Positions 25,344-33,969 of a DNA stretch of 64,000 nt are shown piece by piece (the first letter of the stretch is position 1; each line of letters begins with the position of its first letter). Both the position numbers and the translations under genes were made by a program. The notes under the pieces were generated by a model. That model worked only from the letters and a program-made list of their open reading frames with translations. It did no database searches and was not told where the DNA came from. Origin of the DNA: Sulfitobacter noctilucicola (GTDB lineage: Bacteria; Pseudomonadota; Alphaproteobacteria; Rhodobacterales; Rhodobacteraceae); the NCBI RefSeq assembly GCF_000622385.1, contig NZ_JASD01000008.1, positions 1,736,001-1,800,000 of the forward strand, read 5' to 3'.

Positions 25344-26264
25344 TCAGGTCGAGGCATGGAAAGTGCGCCCAAGACACGCCGGAGCGGCGGACTTGTCACG
25401 CGACAGGATCACCAAAACGATGATCGTGATCAGATAGGGCGACATTGCCAGATACTCGACCGGAATGGCAACGCCCGCGCCTTGCAGATTTAGCTGAAGC
25501 TGTGTGATTCCGCCAAAAAGATAGGCACCCAGCAACAAGCGCCACGGTTTCCAGCTGGCAAAGACGACCAGCGCGAGCGCAATCCAGCCAATACCTGCGG
25601 TCATCCCTTCGGTCCATTGGGGCACGCGGATAAGACTGATGTATGCCCCGCCCAAGCCCGCACAGGCCCCGCCAAACATAATCGCCAGAGTACGGATGCG
25701 CACCACTTTATACCCCAGCGCGTGGGCGGCATCATGGCTTTCACCCACCGCCCGCAGGATCAGACCCGCGCGGGTAAACTTCAGCACGGCCCAAACACCT
25801 GCCACCAGCGCAAAGCCGAGATACAGGATGATATCGTGCGTAAACAGGATGGGCCCGATCACCGGGATGTCCGTCAGCGGGCCAAAGTTGATGTCACCCA
25901 GACGCGGCGGTTTGATCCCGACATAGGATTGACCCAGCAACGCAGATAGCCCCAGACCAAACAATGTCAGCGCAAGGCCAGAGGCAACCTGGTTGGCCAG
26001 TGTGATCTGCGTCAGAAAAGCGAAGAGCAGGCTTAATAGCGCCCCGCCGACTGCCGCCGCCGCAAATCCCAGCATCGGCGATCCCGTCTCGACCGCAGTG
26101 GCAAAGCCACAGATCGCGCCGGTGATCATCATCCCCTCAACGCCAAGGTTGAGCGTGCCGGACTTTTCGACCACCAACTCGCCAATGGCGGCAAAGATGA
26201 GCGGGGTCGCGGCGACAAGAAAGCCTGCGACAAACAAGATCGGGTTGATGGCTGAAAGGTCCAT
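25344..26264 (-). CDS. ABC transporter permease (BMP/nucleoside type, second permease)
   Basis: 306 residues, eight or so membrane segments. IGELVVEKSGTLNLGVEGMM is the EAA-like hallmark of permeases in the nucleoside/simple-sugar group, and RAVGESHDAAHALGYKVVRI is the cytoplasmic loop that docks on the ATPase. The first codon overlaps by one base the stop of the preceding small membrane protein. It pairs with the permease at 26620-27702 as a heterodimer. The C-terminal tail (AAPACLGRTFHAST) is soluble. Confidence 0.93.
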   Translation of the reverse strand: MDLSAINPILFVAGFLVAATPLIFAAIGELVVEKSGTLNLGVEGMMITGAICGFATAVETGSPMLGFAAAAVGGALLSLLFAFLTQITLANQVASGLALTLFGLGLSALLGQSYVGIKPPRLGDINFGPLTDIPVIGPILFTHDIILYLGFALVAGVWAVLKFTRAGLILRAVGESHDAAHALGYKVVRIRTLAIMFGGACAGLGGAYISLIRVPQWTEGMTAGIGWIALALVVFASWKPWRLLLGAYLFGGITQLQLNLQGAGVAIPVEYLAMSPYLITIIVLVILSRDKSAAPACLGRTFHAST

Positions 26265-26620
26265 TACCGCGCCACCATTCGAATGAACCTATCCATGATA
26301 CCCAGTCCCCAAGGTGTGAATACTATCGATGATAACGCGATCCCGATCGGGACAGAGCGTTTGGCAAACCATTCGACATCATACGTCTTCAAAGACCACG
26401 CCAACCCGTCTTTGCGCCAGCGCAGCACGGTCATGATGTGAAGTGCGCTCACGATGATGATGGGAAGCAGGACCAAGGCAAAGGCCGGCCACATGGCAAA
26501 AGTGCAGTTTTTCAGGCAATCGGTAGCGAAGATGCCGACGACCGAATAGCCAAAGAAGCCAAGGCATCCCAAGGCCAAGCCAACTAACAGACCAAGGCAC
26601 AATTTTAGTACGTTGCCCAT
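26264..26620 (-). CDS. Unidentified small membrane protein inside the transporter operon
   Basis: 118 residues from ATG 26620; a GTG directly before it is the alternative. Three or four hydrophobic segments: LKLCLGLLVGLALGCLGFFG, WPAFALVLLPIIIVSALHIM and a C-terminal IGIALSSIVFTPWGLGIMD. Two close cysteines (TDCLKNC) lie between the first two segments. It is joined by one-base overlaps to both flanking permease genes, and GGAGG lies just upstream, so it is translated with them. I recognise no family. It could be an accessory subunit of the transporter or a protein of unrelated function riding in the operon. Confidence 0.75.
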   Translation of the reverse strand: MGNVLKLCLGLLVGLALGCLGFFGYSVVGIFATDCLKNCTFAMWPAFALVLLPIIIVSALHIMTVLRWRKDGLAWSLKTYDVEWFAKRSVPIGIALSSIVFTPWGLGIMDRFIRMVAR

Positions 26621-27702
26621 CACGCCACCTCCGCCCGGCCAAACCGCAGCCGGTAGTTCGTGAACATATCCAGCGCGAGAAGGAAAAACAGCAGCATCCC
26701 CTGAAACACCTGAATGGCCGCCGCAGGCAGGCCAAGCTGGCTTTGCGCGATGTCGCCGCCGATATAAGTCAGCGCCATCAAGAGCCCAGCAAGCATGATG
26801 CCGATGGGATGCAACCGACCGAGAAACGCCACAATGATTGCGGTGAATCCGTAGCCCACATTGAAATCAATCGTCACCTGACCTGCGGGCCCCGACACCT
26901 CAAACATTCCTGCCAAACCGGCAAGCAGCCCCGACATACCCAGACAGAACAGGATCAGGCGCGTCGGGTTCACTCCCGAAAATTTCGCGGCACGCGGAGC
27001 CTCACCGGTGACACGGATGGCAAAGCCAAGGCGGTGTTTGGTCAGCAAAACATATGCAAAGATCACCGCGATCATTGCCGCCACAACGCCCCAATGCATG
27101 CCGCTGCCTTCAAACAGGTCAGCATTAAAGGCGCTTTCATATTGCTGTAGGTTCCGCGATCCCGGAAAGCCAAACCCTTCTGGATTTTTCAACAGGCCCA
27201 AAGACATAGACGCCAGAAACTGCTCTGCGACATAGACCAGCATCAAAGAAACCAAAATCTCGTTCGTCCCGAATTTCACTTTCAGCAGGGCAGGGATCAT
27301 CGCCCAAATCCAGCCGCCAAACGCCCCTGCCAGCACCATCAGCGGAAAGACATAGAACCCTTCGACCGGGTAAAACGCCAGCCCCACGCCAGCGCCAAAC
27401 AACGCCCCCATGATGTACTGCCCTTCAGCCCCGATGTTCCAGATACCAGCTTTGAACCCAAGGCTCAGACCGATGGCGATCAAGACCAAAGGTGCCCCCT
27501 TGATCAACAGTTGCGGGCGATAGAAAAATGCAAATTCACCAAAAAGCGGATCCCAGAAAATTGTTTTGATGGCCACCAACGGGTCCTTGCCAAGCACAGC
27601 AAACAACAATCCGCCGAAAACCATCGTTGCCAGCACCGCCAAAAGAGGTGTCGCCAGCGAAAAAGCCCGGCTCGGCTGGGGGCGCTTTTCCAAACGGATC
27701 AT
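26620..27702 (-). CDS. ABC transporter permease (BMP/nucleoside type, first permease)
   Basis: 360 residues from ATG 27702 (MIRLEKRPQPSRAFSLATPL). Nine or ten membrane segments. GLSLGFKAGIWNIGAEGQYI is the signature of the nucleoside/guanosine ABC permeases, and RVTGEAPRAAKFSGVNPTRL is the ATPase-docking loop. Starts 48 bases after the ATPase gene and ends in a one-base overlap with the small membrane protein gene. Works with the second permease, the duplicated ATPase and the BMP binding protein. Confidence 0.94.
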   Translation of the reverse strand: MIRLEKRPQPSRAFSLATPLLAVLATMVFGGLLFAVLGKDPLVAIKTIFWDPLFGEFAFFYRPQLLIKGAPLVLIAIGLSLGFKAGIWNIGAEGQYIMGALFGAGVGLAFYPVEGFYVFPLMVLAGAFGGWIWAMIPALLKVKFGTNEILVSLMLVYVAEQFLASMSLGLLKNPEGFGFPGSRNLQQYESAFNADLFEGSGMHWGVVAAMIAVIFAYVLLTKHRLGFAIRVTGEAPRAAKFSGVNPTRLILFCLGMSGLLAGLAGMFEVSGPAGQVTIDFNVGYGFTAIIVAFLGRLHPIGIMLAGLLMALTYIGGDIAQSQLGLPAAAIQVFQGMLLFFLLALDMFTNYRLRFGRAEVA

Positions 27703-27750
27703 GCACCGTCCTCCGGCTTCATTTGGCCCACACAGGCTCTGCGCCACGCT

Positions 27751-29271
27751 TCAAACATGTGCCACCTCCATGCCATGCGCGCCACCCATCATCAGTCCGA
27801 TTTCATCAACGGTAAGGCCCTGCGCGGGGCGTGGCTCAGACAGACGCCCTTCGTTCAAGGCCGCGAACCGGTCGGAGATTTCCATCAGCTCGTCCAGATC
27901 CTGCGAAATGACAACGATAGCGGCACCATTTTCTGCCAGATCCAAAAGCGCCTGCCGGATCGCCGCGGCGGCTGAGGCATCGACACCCCATGTCGGCTGG
28001 TTCACCACCAACAATTCGGGGCGCTGCAACACTTCGCGGCCGATTACAAATTTCTGCAGGTTACCGCCGGATAGCGAACGCGCCGCATTGCCGGCACCGG
28101 GCGTGCGGACATCAAAGGTCTCGATGATCTTGTCGGCAAAGCGACGCGCGCGGCTCCAGTTGAGTATGCCACCGGTCTCAAGGTTTTCACGCTCCGCTGC
28201 TGTAAGCATGGCATTTTCGGTCAGCGACATGTCAGGGGCCGCCGCATGGCCCAACCGTTCTTCGGGGGCGCTCAAAATGCCCAACCTGCGCCGCTGCGTC
28301 GGCCCCATAACGCTGACATCGCGCCCGCGAAAAGCGACCATGCCCGGCGCGCTAAGCGTTTCCCCTGACAGGGCCGCAAGCAATTCGTCCTGTCCGTTCC
28401 CGGCCACGCCACCGATCCCCAGCACCTCACCTGCGCGGACCTCGATCGAGATATCGCGCAATGGCATGCCGAACGCGCTGGGCGACCTTGCCGACAGTTT
28501 GTCCAGCGCAAGCACCACATCACCGGGGGCTTTGCCCGCCCGCACCGGTGTTTCCAGCAACTTGCCCACCATCATCTCGGCCATGTCGCGGGCAGATGTC
28601 TCGCGGGGAATACAATGCCCCACCACCTTGCCCAGACGCAGGATTGTCGCCTGATCACACAGACTGCGAATTTCCTCCAGCTTGTGGGAAATATACAGGA
28701 TTGCCGTGCCTTCTGCGCTCAGCTTGCGCAGAGTCTGAAACAGAATATCCACTTCCTGCGGGGTCAGAACAGAGGTTGGCTCATCCATAATCAGAAGCTT
28801 CGGATTTTGCAGAAGACAGCGGATGATCTCAACCCGTTGACGCTCTCCCGCAGACAAATCGCCTACCACGCGGTCCGGTGCCAGCGGCAAACCGTATGCG
28901 TCCGACACCTCGCGGATCTGATTGCTAAGCGCGCCAAGCTTGGGCGCATCCTCCATGCCCAACGCAATGTTTTCGGCCACGGTCAGCGCGTCAAACAGGG
29001 AAAAGTGCTGAAACACCATGCCGACACCCGCGGCACGAGCGGCGCGTGGCTCTGCCGGAGCAAAGTTTGCACCAAACATCTGCATTTGACCGGCGTCGGG
29101 TTTCACCAAGCCATAGATCATCTTGACCAGTGTCGATTTGCCGGCACCGTTCTCGCCCAGCAGCGCATGCACTTCACCGGGTGCAATCCGGAGCGAGACA
29201 TCGTCGTTGGCGATGACACCCGGATAGGCTTTGGTCAGCCCGGTAAGGTCAAGAAGTGGCGTTTCGGTCAT
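27751..29271 (-). CDS. ABC transporter ATPase, two nucleotide-binding domains
   Basis: 506 residues with two tandem ABC domains. Domain 1: Walker A GENGAGKST, signature DLSAGERQRVEI, Walker B LLIMDEPTSVL, then LYISHKLEEI. Domain 2 has the degenerate Walker A GVAGNGQDEL, signature SLSGGNLQKFVIGRE and Walker B LLVVNQPTWGVD, in which Gln stands where a Glu is usual. That pattern is normal for the sugar/nucleoside group, where only one site is fully active. Energises uptake by the two permeases. ATGA overlap with xdhC upstream ties the transporter to xanthine dehydrogenase. Confidence 0.95.
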   Translation of the reverse strand: MTETPLLDLTGLTKAYPGVIANDDVSLRIAPGEVHALLGENGAGKSTLVKMIYGLVKPDAGQMQMFGANFAPAEPRAARAAGVGMVFQHFSLFDALTVAENIALGMEDAPKLGALSNQIREVSDAYGLPLAPDRVVGDLSAGERQRVEIIRCLLQNPKLLIMDEPTSVLTPQEVDILFQTLRKLSAEGTAILYISHKLEEIRSLCDQATILRLGKVVGHCIPRETSARDMAEMMVGKLLETPVRAGKAPGDVVLALDKLSARSPSAFGMPLRDISIEVRAGEVLGIGGVAGNGQDELLAALSGETLSAPGMVAFRGRDVSVMGPTQRRRLGILSAPEERLGHAAAPDMSLTENAMLTAAERENLETGGILNWSRARRFADKIIETFDVRTPGAGNAARSLSGGNLQKFVIGREVLQRPELLVVNQPTWGVDASAAAAIRQALLDLAENGAAIVVISQDLDELMEISDRFAALNEGRLSEPRPAQGLTVDEIGLMMGGAHGMEVAHV

Positions 29272-30032
29272 GCACTGGCCTTCGGATGGGGCCGCGCCAT
29301 CAGCTTCGCAATCGTTCCTTTTGCGATCTGTGCAGGTGCTTTGCCCATTGATTTGTCGCCAATGGGGCAGGTGATCGGCTTGGGGTCAAGCCCCATCGCC
29401 TGCAACCGCTTCCTAAATCGCGCCCATTTTGTTGCCGACCCGATCAGGCCGATGCTTTTTGCACCGCGTTGCAGCAATGTACCACAAAGTTCAAAGTCGA
29501 TGTCGTGTGAATAGGTGAAGATAAGATGATCGGCGTCCAGCGGGGCCTGCGCGGCAAGGCGCGGCATATCGGTGACAGGTACGCAGGTCACATGCGCACC
29601 CGTACGGCGTGGAAACCGGTTGGCGGCGCTGTCGATCCAATGAATGTCAAACATCTGTGGCGGTGCCGAGGCGACAATCGCGCGGCCCACATGCCCCGCC
29701 CCCCAAAGCCACAGCGAGCGCGGTGGCGGCGGGTTCTCGACCGTTCGCCAGTAGGTCGATCCGGATGGATCGGTCTTAAGCGCCTCGTCAGTATAGCGCA
29801 GCGTTACGACGCCGCCGCAGCACTGTCCCAGATTAGGGCCCAGCGGAAGTGTTTCGGCATGGGCGGTTTCCCCGCGCGTCAGCATGGCGCGTGCGGTCGC
29901 GATGGCCATATATTCCAGCGTGCCGCCCCCGATGGTGCCTCTGGTGCCGGTGGGCGTGACCTTCATCGCACATCCCACCTCGCGCGGGGAAGATCCCCGT
30001 GTCGCGGTTATCTCGACCCAAAGCGCGCTCAT
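29268..30032 (-). CDS. xdhC: Xanthine dehydrogenase accessory protein XdhC
   Basis: 254 residues. Binds molybdenum cofactor, helps its sulfuration and inserts it into XdhB. Seen: VEITATRGSSPREVGCAMKV and GTIGGGTLEYMAIATARAML in the N-terminal XdhC/CoxI domain, LGQCCGGVVTLRY with the conserved paired Cys, LWLWGAGHVGRAIVASAP opening the Rossmann-type C-terminal domain, and IGLIGSATKWARFRKRL. Overlaps both xdhB and the ATPase gene by four bases. Confidence 0.95.
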   Translation of the reverse strand: MSALWVEITATRGSSPREVGCAMKVTPTGTRGTIGGGTLEYMAIATARAMLTRGETAHAETLPLGPNLGQCCGGVVTLRYTDEALKTDPSGSTYWRTVENPPPPRSLWLWGAGHVGRAIVASAPPQMFDIHWIDSAANRFPRRTGAHVTCVPVTDMPRLAAQAPLDADHLIFTYSHDIDFELCGTLLQRGAKSIGLIGSATKWARFRKRLQAMGLDPKPITCPIGDKSMGKAPAQIAKGTIAKLMARPHPKASA

Positions 30033-32416
30033 CCAGTGGCCCGTTGCACGGCAGCCAGCACCGCTTCGGCTGTGGCAGGGGCCTGAAGATCACCGTAGCC
30101 ATCGCCGCTGGCAGCGACCGCATCCGACAACGCCATAAACGCCGAAATGCCCAGCATGAAGGGTGGCTCCCCCACGGCTTTGGAGCGGTAGACGGTTTGG
30201 GCCGGATTAGGCGCATCCCACAAGTCGACATTGAAAACGTCAGGCCGGTCGGAACAGGCGGGAATTTTATAGGTCGATGGCGCATGGGTCTTCAGCACGC
30301 CTTGCTCGTCCCAGACCAGCTCTTCCGTGGTAAGCCAGCCCGCACCTTGAACGTATCCGCCTTCGATCTGCCCGCGGTCAATCGCAGGGTTCAGGGACGC
30401 GCCTGCATCATGCAGTATATCCGCGCGCAAAATACGGTTCTCTCCGGTCAGCGTGTCGATCACCACTTCGGTCACTGCGGCACCATAGGCAAAATAGAAA
30501 AACGGCCGCCCGCGCCCTGCAATCCGGTCCCATTTGATATCAGGTGTCTTGTAAAATCCGGTAGCCGAAAGCGAAACGCGGTTCTCATAAGCAGACATTA
30601 CCGCTTGGGCAAAGCTCAGTGTCTCGGTGCCGACAAACACTGAACCATCCTCGAACCGGACATCCTGCGTCTGGTAACGCTCCGCCAGATGTTTGGTGAT
30701 CCGCTCCCTGATTTCGTCGCAAGCGTTCTGCACCGCCATCCCGTTCAGGTCGGTACCGGAGGAAGCCGCAGTCGCTGATGTGTTCGGTACCTTGGCTGTA
30801 TCCGTGGCCGTAATCTTGACCGCGTCCACCGGCACGCCGAACCGGTCCGCCGCAATTTGGGCCACTTTTTGAAACAGACCTTGGCCCATCTCTGTGCCAC
30901 CATGGTTCAGGTGAATCGACCCGTCCTGATAGACATGCACCAGTGCACCGGCCTGATTGAGATGGGTGAGTGTGAATGAAATACCGAACTTGACCGGCGT
31001 CAGTGCGATGCCCCGTTTGAGAACCGGATTGGCAGCGTTCCACGTGGCAATCGCGGATCGACGTTCCCGATAGTCGGAGGTTTGTGCCAGTCGCTCCGTC
31101 ATCGCGTTGATGATGCAATCGGTAACCGGCTGATCGTAGGGTGTTGTCTGCGCGTCCGAATCTTTTGGGGTGATGTCGGCAGGGGCCGGATCAGCCCCGC
31201 GCGATGCATTGTCGGCATTCACATCCGGCACCGGCCGGTCATCATGCGCGACACCACTCTCTTGCGGAATAACGCGGTCGGCATAGAAATTCGCCCGACG
31301 CACGTCGATCGGATCTTGCCCCAAATGGTGGGCAATGTGATCGATGATTTTCTCGATGCCCAGAACACCCTGCGGTCCACCAAACCCGCGAAAGGCCGTC
31401 GCAGACTGCGAGTTCGTACGCAACCGGTGCGATGTGATGCGAACGTCTTTCAGATGATAGGCGTTGTCCGCGTGCAGCATAGCACGGTCCGCGACAGGCA
31501 GGCTCAGGTCCATCGCCCAGCCACACCGCGTGTAATGCGTTACATCCAGCGCCGTGATCTTGCCTGCCCCGTCAAAGCCGACCTCGTATGTGATGCGAAA
31601 ATCATGACGCTTGCCGGTGATCAGCATGTCATCATCGCGGTCATAACGCATTTTGCACGGCTTGCCTGTCATCTGTGCGGCAACCGCACATGCTACCGCC
31701 AGCGCGTTGCCCTGACTTTCCTTGCCGCCAAATCCGCCCCCCATGCGCCGCGTTTCGACCCGTACCGCATGCATCGGTTTGCCGATGGCATGAGCTACCT
31801 TGTGCTGGATTTCTGTGGGGTGCTGGGTTGATGAATGCACCAACATGTCGCCGTTTTCCTGCGGCAGGGCGAGGGCAGCCTGACCTTCCAGATAAAAATG
31901 TTCCTGTCCGCCCATGTCGATCCGGCCTGTGAGGGTCTGATCCGCTCGTGAAAGCGCCTGCACAGGGTCACCTTTGGTATAGATGCGTGGACCATCCTCG
32001 AACCGGCTGTCCGCCGCCATGGCGTCTTCTATCGTCAGGATCGCGGGTGTTGCTGCGATCTCGACCTTTGCAAGTGTAGCGGCAAAGCGTGCCGCAAGGT
32101 GGGACGTCGCTATCACCATGAACAGGGGCTGGCCCACGTAATGCACGTTATCCCGCGCCAACAAAGGTTCGTCCTGCGCAGAGGGCGAGACATCGCAATC
32201 ACGCGGCAGCGTCTGCGCGGTAACCACCCTGACCACACCGGGCGCTGCCTCGACGCGGCTCAAATCCAGTGTCGTGATCTTGCCTGCTGCAACACGGCTT
32301 ATTCCGAAGGCCAAATGCAGCGTGCCCTGTGGCGTGGCGATGTCATCCGTATAGCGCGCGGCACCCGTAACATGCAGTGCAGCGGCATCATGGGGCAGTG
32401 GCTTTGCGGCGCTCAT
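30029..32416 (-). CDS. xdhB: Xanthine dehydrogenase molybdopterin-binding subunit
   Basis: 795 residues. Large catalytic subunit that hydroxylates hypoxanthine and xanthine to urate. Seen: [20 protein letters not shown] at the N-terminus, [46 protein letters not shown] with substrate-binding Arg, the [20 protein letters not shown] cofactor loop, and the catalytic Glu in [11 protein letters not shown]. Residues about 395-430 ([20 protein letters not shown]) look like an inserted hydrophilic loop. Four-base overlaps link it to xdhA and xdhC. Confidence 0.96.
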   Translation of the reverse strand: MSAAKPLPHDAAALHVTGAARYTDDIATPQGTLHLAFGISRVAAGKITTLDLSRVEAAPGVVRVVTAQTLPRDCDVSPSAQDEPLLARDNVHYVGQPLFMVIATSHLAARFAATLAKVEIAATPAILTIEDAMAADSRFEDGPRIYTKGDPVQALSRADQTLTGRIDMGGQEHFYLEGQAALALPQENGDMLVHSSTQHPTEIQHKVAHAIGKPMHAVRVETRRMGGGFGGKESQGNALAVACAVAAQMTGKPCKMRYDRDDDMLITGKRHDFRITYEVGFDGAGKITALDVTHYTRCGWAMDLSLPVADRAMLHADNAYHLKDVRITSHRLRTNSQSATAFRGFGGPQGVLGIEKIIDHIAHHLGQDPIDVRRANFYADRVIPQESGVAHDDRPVPDVNADNASRGADPAPADITPKDSDAQTTPYDQPVTDCIINAMTERLAQTSDYRERRSAIATWNAANPVLKRGIALTPVKFGISFTLTHLNQAGALVHVYQDGSIHLNHGGTEMGQGLFQKVAQIAADRFGVPVDAVKITATDTAKVPNTSATAASSGTDLNGMAVQNACDEIRERITKHLAERYQTQDVRFEDGSVFVGTETLSFAQAVMSAYENRVSLSATGFYKTPDIKWDRIAGRGRPFFYFAYGAAVTEVVIDTLTGENRILRADILHDAGASLNPAIDRGQIEGGYVQGAGWLTTEELVWDEQGVLKTHAPSTYKIPACSDRPDVFNVDLWDAPNPAQTVYRSKAVGEPPFMLGISAFMALSDAVAASGDGYGDLQAPATAEAVLAAVQRATG

Positions 32417-33786
32417 GGCTGCACCTGCTGCACGTCAACTGCCGTGCCTTCCATATCATGCAGATAGCGCATCAGCATATTCTGGGCGGTTTGCATCCGG
32501 TAGCTGGCAGAGGCCCGCATGTCCGACATAGGCTCAAAATCCGCTGTCATTGCCTGCATCGCCTTGCGGACGGTCGTCTCGTCAAATTCTTGTCCGATCA
32601 ACGCATTTTCCGCATTGTTTGCGCGTTTTGGCGTACCTGCCATGCCGCCGTAGGCGAGGCGTGCCGATGTGACTTTACCTCCCTCAACAACGATCGACAG
32701 ACAACCACACACTGCCGAAATATCCTGATCAAACCGCTTCGAGAGCTTGTAGCAGCGCAGGGTATCATCCTGTTTCGGGATCGTAATCGCCTCGACGAAT
32801 TCGCCGGGGGCGCGGTCCTGTTTGCCGTATGCGATAAAGAAATCTTCCAGCGGCAGGGATCGACGTGTATCGCCGCGCCGCAAATGCAGCGTCGCGTTCA
32901 ATGCGATAAGTGCCGGCGGGCTGTCTCCGATGGGGGAGCCGTTGGCGATGTTGCCACCAATGGTCGCCGCATTACGTACCTGGACCGAGCCGTACCGCCG
33001 GATCATTTTTGCCAGGCTTGGAAAGTGCGGCGCGACGGCCCGTTCTACTTCTGTGAGGGTCGTCATGGCACCTAACCGGATGGTCCGGTCGTCTTCTGAA
33101 GCGCCTTGCAAATCTTCGCAACGGTTCAAAAACGCTACCGGACCCAGTTCGCGGAACTGCTTTGTCACCCAAAGACCTACGTCCGTCGCACCCGCAACCA
33201 ACGTGGCGTCAGGATGTGCCGCGTACCACTTCGCCAGCTCATCACTATTGGTCGGCTGAACGGTATCGGCCGTATTCACAACCGCTGCATCGCTGCGCCT
33301 CAAAGACCGCAAGTGATCCGGCACAGGTTTGTCTGCAAGATCTTCTGCGGCGCGGATGATTGGCGCATAGCCGGTGCAACGGCAAAGGTTTCCGGCAAGT
33401 TGCACGTCATGATCTGTCGCCCCGTTCAGATGCGCTGTCGCCATTGATACAACAAACCCCGGTGTGCAAAATCCGCATTGGCTGCCGTGGTGGTCGACCA
33501 TCGCGGTCTGCGCGGGATGCAAGGTGCCGTCGGGTGATGCCAATCCCTCGACTGTGGTCAGATGCTTGCCGTTGATCTGCGGAAGGAACAGAATACATCC
33601 GTTCAATGCGCGACTGCCGGCGGCGTCCGTCACCATTACTGTACAGGCCCCGCAATCTCCTTCGTTGCAGCCCTCTTTGGTGCCGGTCAGATGGCGCTCT
33701 TCACGCAACCAGTCCAGCACTGTCGTGGTTGCCGAGACGTCATTCAGCAATACGGGCTGTCCGTTCAGCGAAAACGTGATGTCCAT
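32413..33786 (-). CDS. xdhA: Xanthine dehydrogenase small subunit (2Fe-2S and FAD)
   Basis: 457 residues from ATG 33786. Takes electrons from the molybdenum centre through two 2Fe-2S clusters to FAD and NAD. Cluster ligands are visible in [27 protein letters not shown] and [13 protein letters not shown]. The FAD domain carries [20 protein letters not shown] and [20 protein letters not shown]. The C-terminal CO-dehydrogenase flavoprotein domain follows. First gene of the eight-gene operon; AGGTTG lies ten bases before the start. It is divergent from dnaE. Confidence 0.95.
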   Translation of the reverse strand: MDITFSLNGQPVLLNDVSATTTVLDWLREERHLTGTKEGCNEGDCGACTVMVTDAAGSRALNGCILFLPQINGKHLTTVEGLASPDGTLHPAQTAMVDHHGSQCGFCTPGFVVSMATAHLNGATDHDVQLAGNLCRCTGYAPIIRAAEDLADKPVPDHLRSLRRSDAAVVNTADTVQPTNSDELAKWYAAHPDATLVAGATDVGLWVTKQFRELGPVAFLNRCEDLQGASEDDRTIRLGAMTTLTEVERAVAPHFPSLAKMIRRYGSVQVRNAATIGGNIANGSPIGDSPPALIALNATLHLRRGDTRRSLPLEDFFIAYGKQDRAPGEFVEAITIPKQDDTLRCYKLSKRFDQDISAVCGCLSIVVEGGKVTSARLAYGGMAGTPKRANNAENALIGQEFDETTVRKAMQAMTADFEPMSDMRASASYRMQTAQNMLMRYLHDMEGTAVDVQQVQP

Positions 33787-33827
33787 GGAGTCAACCTGCC
33801 GCGGTACCTTTAGCCCTTGAATGCGCG

Positions 33828-33850
33828 GCGTTCGATGCGACGTAGAACGC
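33828..33850. promoter_or_regulatory. Inverted repeat upstream of xdhA, possible operator
   Basis: GCGTTC and GAACGC arms separated by 11 bases, 42-64 bases upstream of the xdhA start in the region shared with dnaE. The position suits an operator for the purine operon, but the arms are short in GC-rich DNA, so chance is possible. Confidence 0.3.
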
Positions 33851-33969
33851 GATCGCGCAGGCGTTTGCACCTGACACGGTATGCGGCGGCGGGGCGTCGT
33901 GCAAGAAAAATGATCCGTACAGGTCCGCAGCCACTGGTAGCTGGCAGGCGGGTCGCCTAGTCTTTGGGC

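Noticed and set aside
27751..29271. Degenerate second ATP site of the transporter ATPase as a mutation
   Set aside because: The altered Walker A and the Gln in Walker B of domain 2 are usual for this ABC group.
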